DNA of 64,000 nt. Origin: Mesorhizobium sp. LSJC280B00 (GTDB lineage: Bacteria; Pseudomonadota; Alphaproteobacteria; Rhizobiales; Rhizobiaceae). This document shows, one piece after another, positions 62,689-64,000 of the stretch. A program made the translations under genes and the position numbers. Within the stretch, counting starts at the first letter, position 1. Every line of letters begins with the position of its first letter. The stretch is from contig NZ_AYVL01000012.1 of the NCBI RefSeq assembly GCF_000502835.1, positions 66,609 through 130,608 of the forward strand. The letters run 5' to 3'. The notes beneath the pieces were generated by a model that had not been told where the DNA came from, did no database searches, and saw nothing but the letters and a program-made list of their open reading frames with translations.

Positions 62689-64000
62689 CTACTCTCCCGA
62701 AACGCCGCGGCTTATCGGCGAGATGAACGGCGTGCTCCACGTGCCGCCGACGAAGAACGACGACTGCTTGGGCGGCTGGCCATTCGTCTGCGTGGCAGCC
62801 TGGCTCGGCTGGACGATGCCGCCGGACAGCGCCAGCCCGCGTCCGGCATAGGATGCGATGCCGGAAAGCCAGATCTTGTATTGCGCGGAATTCACCTCGG
62901 CCTTGTCGATACGCGCCACGCCGTTCGAAATGCTCGCCTTGAGCTCGGCCCCGTCGATCGGCAGCGTTCCGTCCGAGACGTCGTCCAGCGCGAAGAATCC
63001 GCCCTGTTCGGTGTGCTTGAGGAACGCCGGCAGGTTAAGCCGGCTCAGCGCACCCGCGCCGAACGTCGCGGACAGCGAGCCATTGGCGTTTTCGAAAATC
63101 GAGTCCCAGGTTCTGCCAGGCCCCTTGAGGATGACCGAAACGGTTCCAGTGCCGATCGGCACCAGCCGCGTCATCCCGGCCGCGGTGCCGAAAGCGCCGC
63201 CGTCGATATCGGAAGCAAGCAGCCGGATCTCGACTTCCGTGCCGGCGGGCTTGCGGTCGAAACGGACGCTGCTCTGGACGTTGCCGCCAAAGGCGGATGC
63301 ATCCGAGATGTCGAAGGCGGCAAGGCCGTTCTTGACCTGGGCAGTGGCAGCGACGTCGGCAAGCTGGATGGCGCCGGCGGTGGCATGCGCCGCCGACAGC
63401 CTGAGATCGAGATTGATCCGGTCGGCGAAGCTTGTGTCGATTTCGCCCGGGCCGGTGCCGCCGGCGGATGGTACCGGCGTAAAGGCGGAGAGAAATGATC
63501 TGAGGTCGAGCGTATCGAAGGCAAGTGTGCCGGAGATCACCGGCAGTGCCTCACCATAGGTGAAGTCCAGCGCACCCATTCCCGGGTTGTTGTCGAGGGT
63601 CAGGGCCGTGTTTTCAAATTTGACGCGCCCGGCCGTCGCCGTGATCTTGCTTGAAACCGAGATCGAGCCGATTGCGGCACCGGGCGCGATGCCGGCCTGC
63701 GACCATTCGAGCACGCGTCGGAGCGAAGGTGCGGCGAATTTTGCCTGGCCGTCGAAATAGCCGTTCTCCGACATGCTGGCGCGGCCGTCGAACGAAAAAC
63801 TGGCCGGTGCCGCCTTGAAGGAAAATGTAGCCGGTGCTGTGCCGCCACCAAACAGCACGAGCGGGTTCGGCGATGCGGCGTCGATGGCAACACTTTCGCC
63901 GCGCCATATCCCGGTCGCCGACAGCGTCGCATTGCTGTTCATCGCGGCCCAGTTCGCCTGGCCGCTCAGGCTGCTCAATATCTCCTGGTCCTTGCCGCCG
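62689..64000 (-). CDS. AsmA family protein, 5' end outside window
   Basis: 437 codons are visible and the frame stays open to the right edge, so only the C-terminal part is seen. The sequence is a beta-rich, repetitive AsmA pattern (GRVKFENTALTLDNNPGMGALDFTYG; SGTLAFDTLDLRSFLSAF; EVNSAQYKIWLSGIASYAGRGLALSGGI). AsmA-like proteins bridge the periplasm and take part in phospholipid transport or outer-membrane homeostasis. Confidence 0.85.
   Translation of the reverse strand, partial: GGKDQEILSSLSGQANWAAMNSNATLSATGIWRGESVAIDAASPNPLVLFGGGTAPATFSFKAAPASFSFDGRASMSENGYFDGQAKFAAPSLRRVLEWSQAGIAPGAAIGSISVSSKITATAGRVKFENTALTLDNNPGMGALDFTYGEALPVISGTLAFDTLDLRSFLSAFTPVPSAGGTGPGEIDTSFADRINLDLRLSAAHATAGAIQLADVAATAQVKNGLAAFDISDASAFGGNVQSSVRFDRKPAGTEVEIRLLASDIDGGAFGTAAGMTRLVPIGTGTVSVILKGPGRTWDSIFENANGSLSATFGAGALSRLNLPAFLKHTEQGGFFALDDVSDGTLPIDGAELKASISNGVARIDKAEVNSAQYKIWLSGIASYAGRGLALSGGIVQPSQAATQTNGQPPKQSSFFVGGTWSTPFISPISRGVSGE

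Overview
The window reads as a chromosomal segment of a high-GC alphaproteobacterium of the Hyphomicrobiales, most like Mesorhizobium. This rests on gene order (murA, DUF2948, hisD, UPF0262, phosphatase, infA, maf, yacG), an ScfR-like regulator divergent from isocitrate lyase, GGAAC-N16-CGTT promoters of the EcfG/RpoE2 type, rhizobial palindromic intergenic repeats, and small stress-protein families (DUF1236, DUF3606, DUF6894, CsbD). The species assignment is inference; no search was run.

Layout. 0-3.7 kb: small stress-type genes, a divergent pair of EcfG-type promoters, a VanZ-like gene and three RNA-like units that end in strong terminators. 3.7-8.5 kb: a GntR regulator, an amino-acid ABC transporter (binding protein plus two permeases, no ATPase) and a gamma-glutamyltransferase. 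8.7-11.75 kb: a 2.9-kb island at the 3' end of tRNA-Phe, with a 52-bp att duplication, paired octamers at both ends, a P-loop protein and a methyltransferase, but no integrase. 11.8-18.2 kb: housekeeping block on the minus strand, then tRNA-Thr. 18.5-22.6 kb: a second stress-type block (secreted truncated globin, SRAP protein, a paralogue of the first stress gene, a 24-residue membrane peptide, CsbD), again with EcfG-type promoters. 22.7-29.7 kb: ROK regulator divergent from a CUT2 sugar ABC operon whose first gene fuses ATPase and permease. 29.6-33 kb: truncated SDR gene, YihY protein and three Tad pilus genes. 33-41 kb: SAF-domain oxidoreductase, vapBC, proC, folD, GlxA-type regulator, VWA protein. 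41-45 kb: zwf-pgl-edd (Entner-Doudoroff entry). 45-51.8 kb: SDR, SH3 protein, puuA/puuB-like polyamine genes, HAD hydrolase, receiver-like protein. 52-56 kb: RidA, aceA, ScfR-like regulator. 56-64 kb: DUF2167 protein, DMT exporter, potFGHI polyamine importer and a partial AsmA gene.

How the parts may work together. Polyamine uptake (potFGHI) lies about 8 kb from a gamma-glutamylputrescine-type oxidase and synthetase, and RidA and glyoxylate-shunt genes lie between, so the right third looks tuned to polyamine and acetyl-unit use. The two small-protein blocks near both ends of the left third look like members of one general stress regulon.

The most unusual structure is between puuA and puuB. 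A four-helix-bundle (S23/IVS-type) gene is bracketed within 3-5 bp by arrays of one octamer in inverted orientation (11 copies of GGGCAGTA on one side, 9 TGCCCTAC/TCCCCTAC-type units on the other). The right array begins at the puuA stop codon. This looks like a compact insertion cassette.
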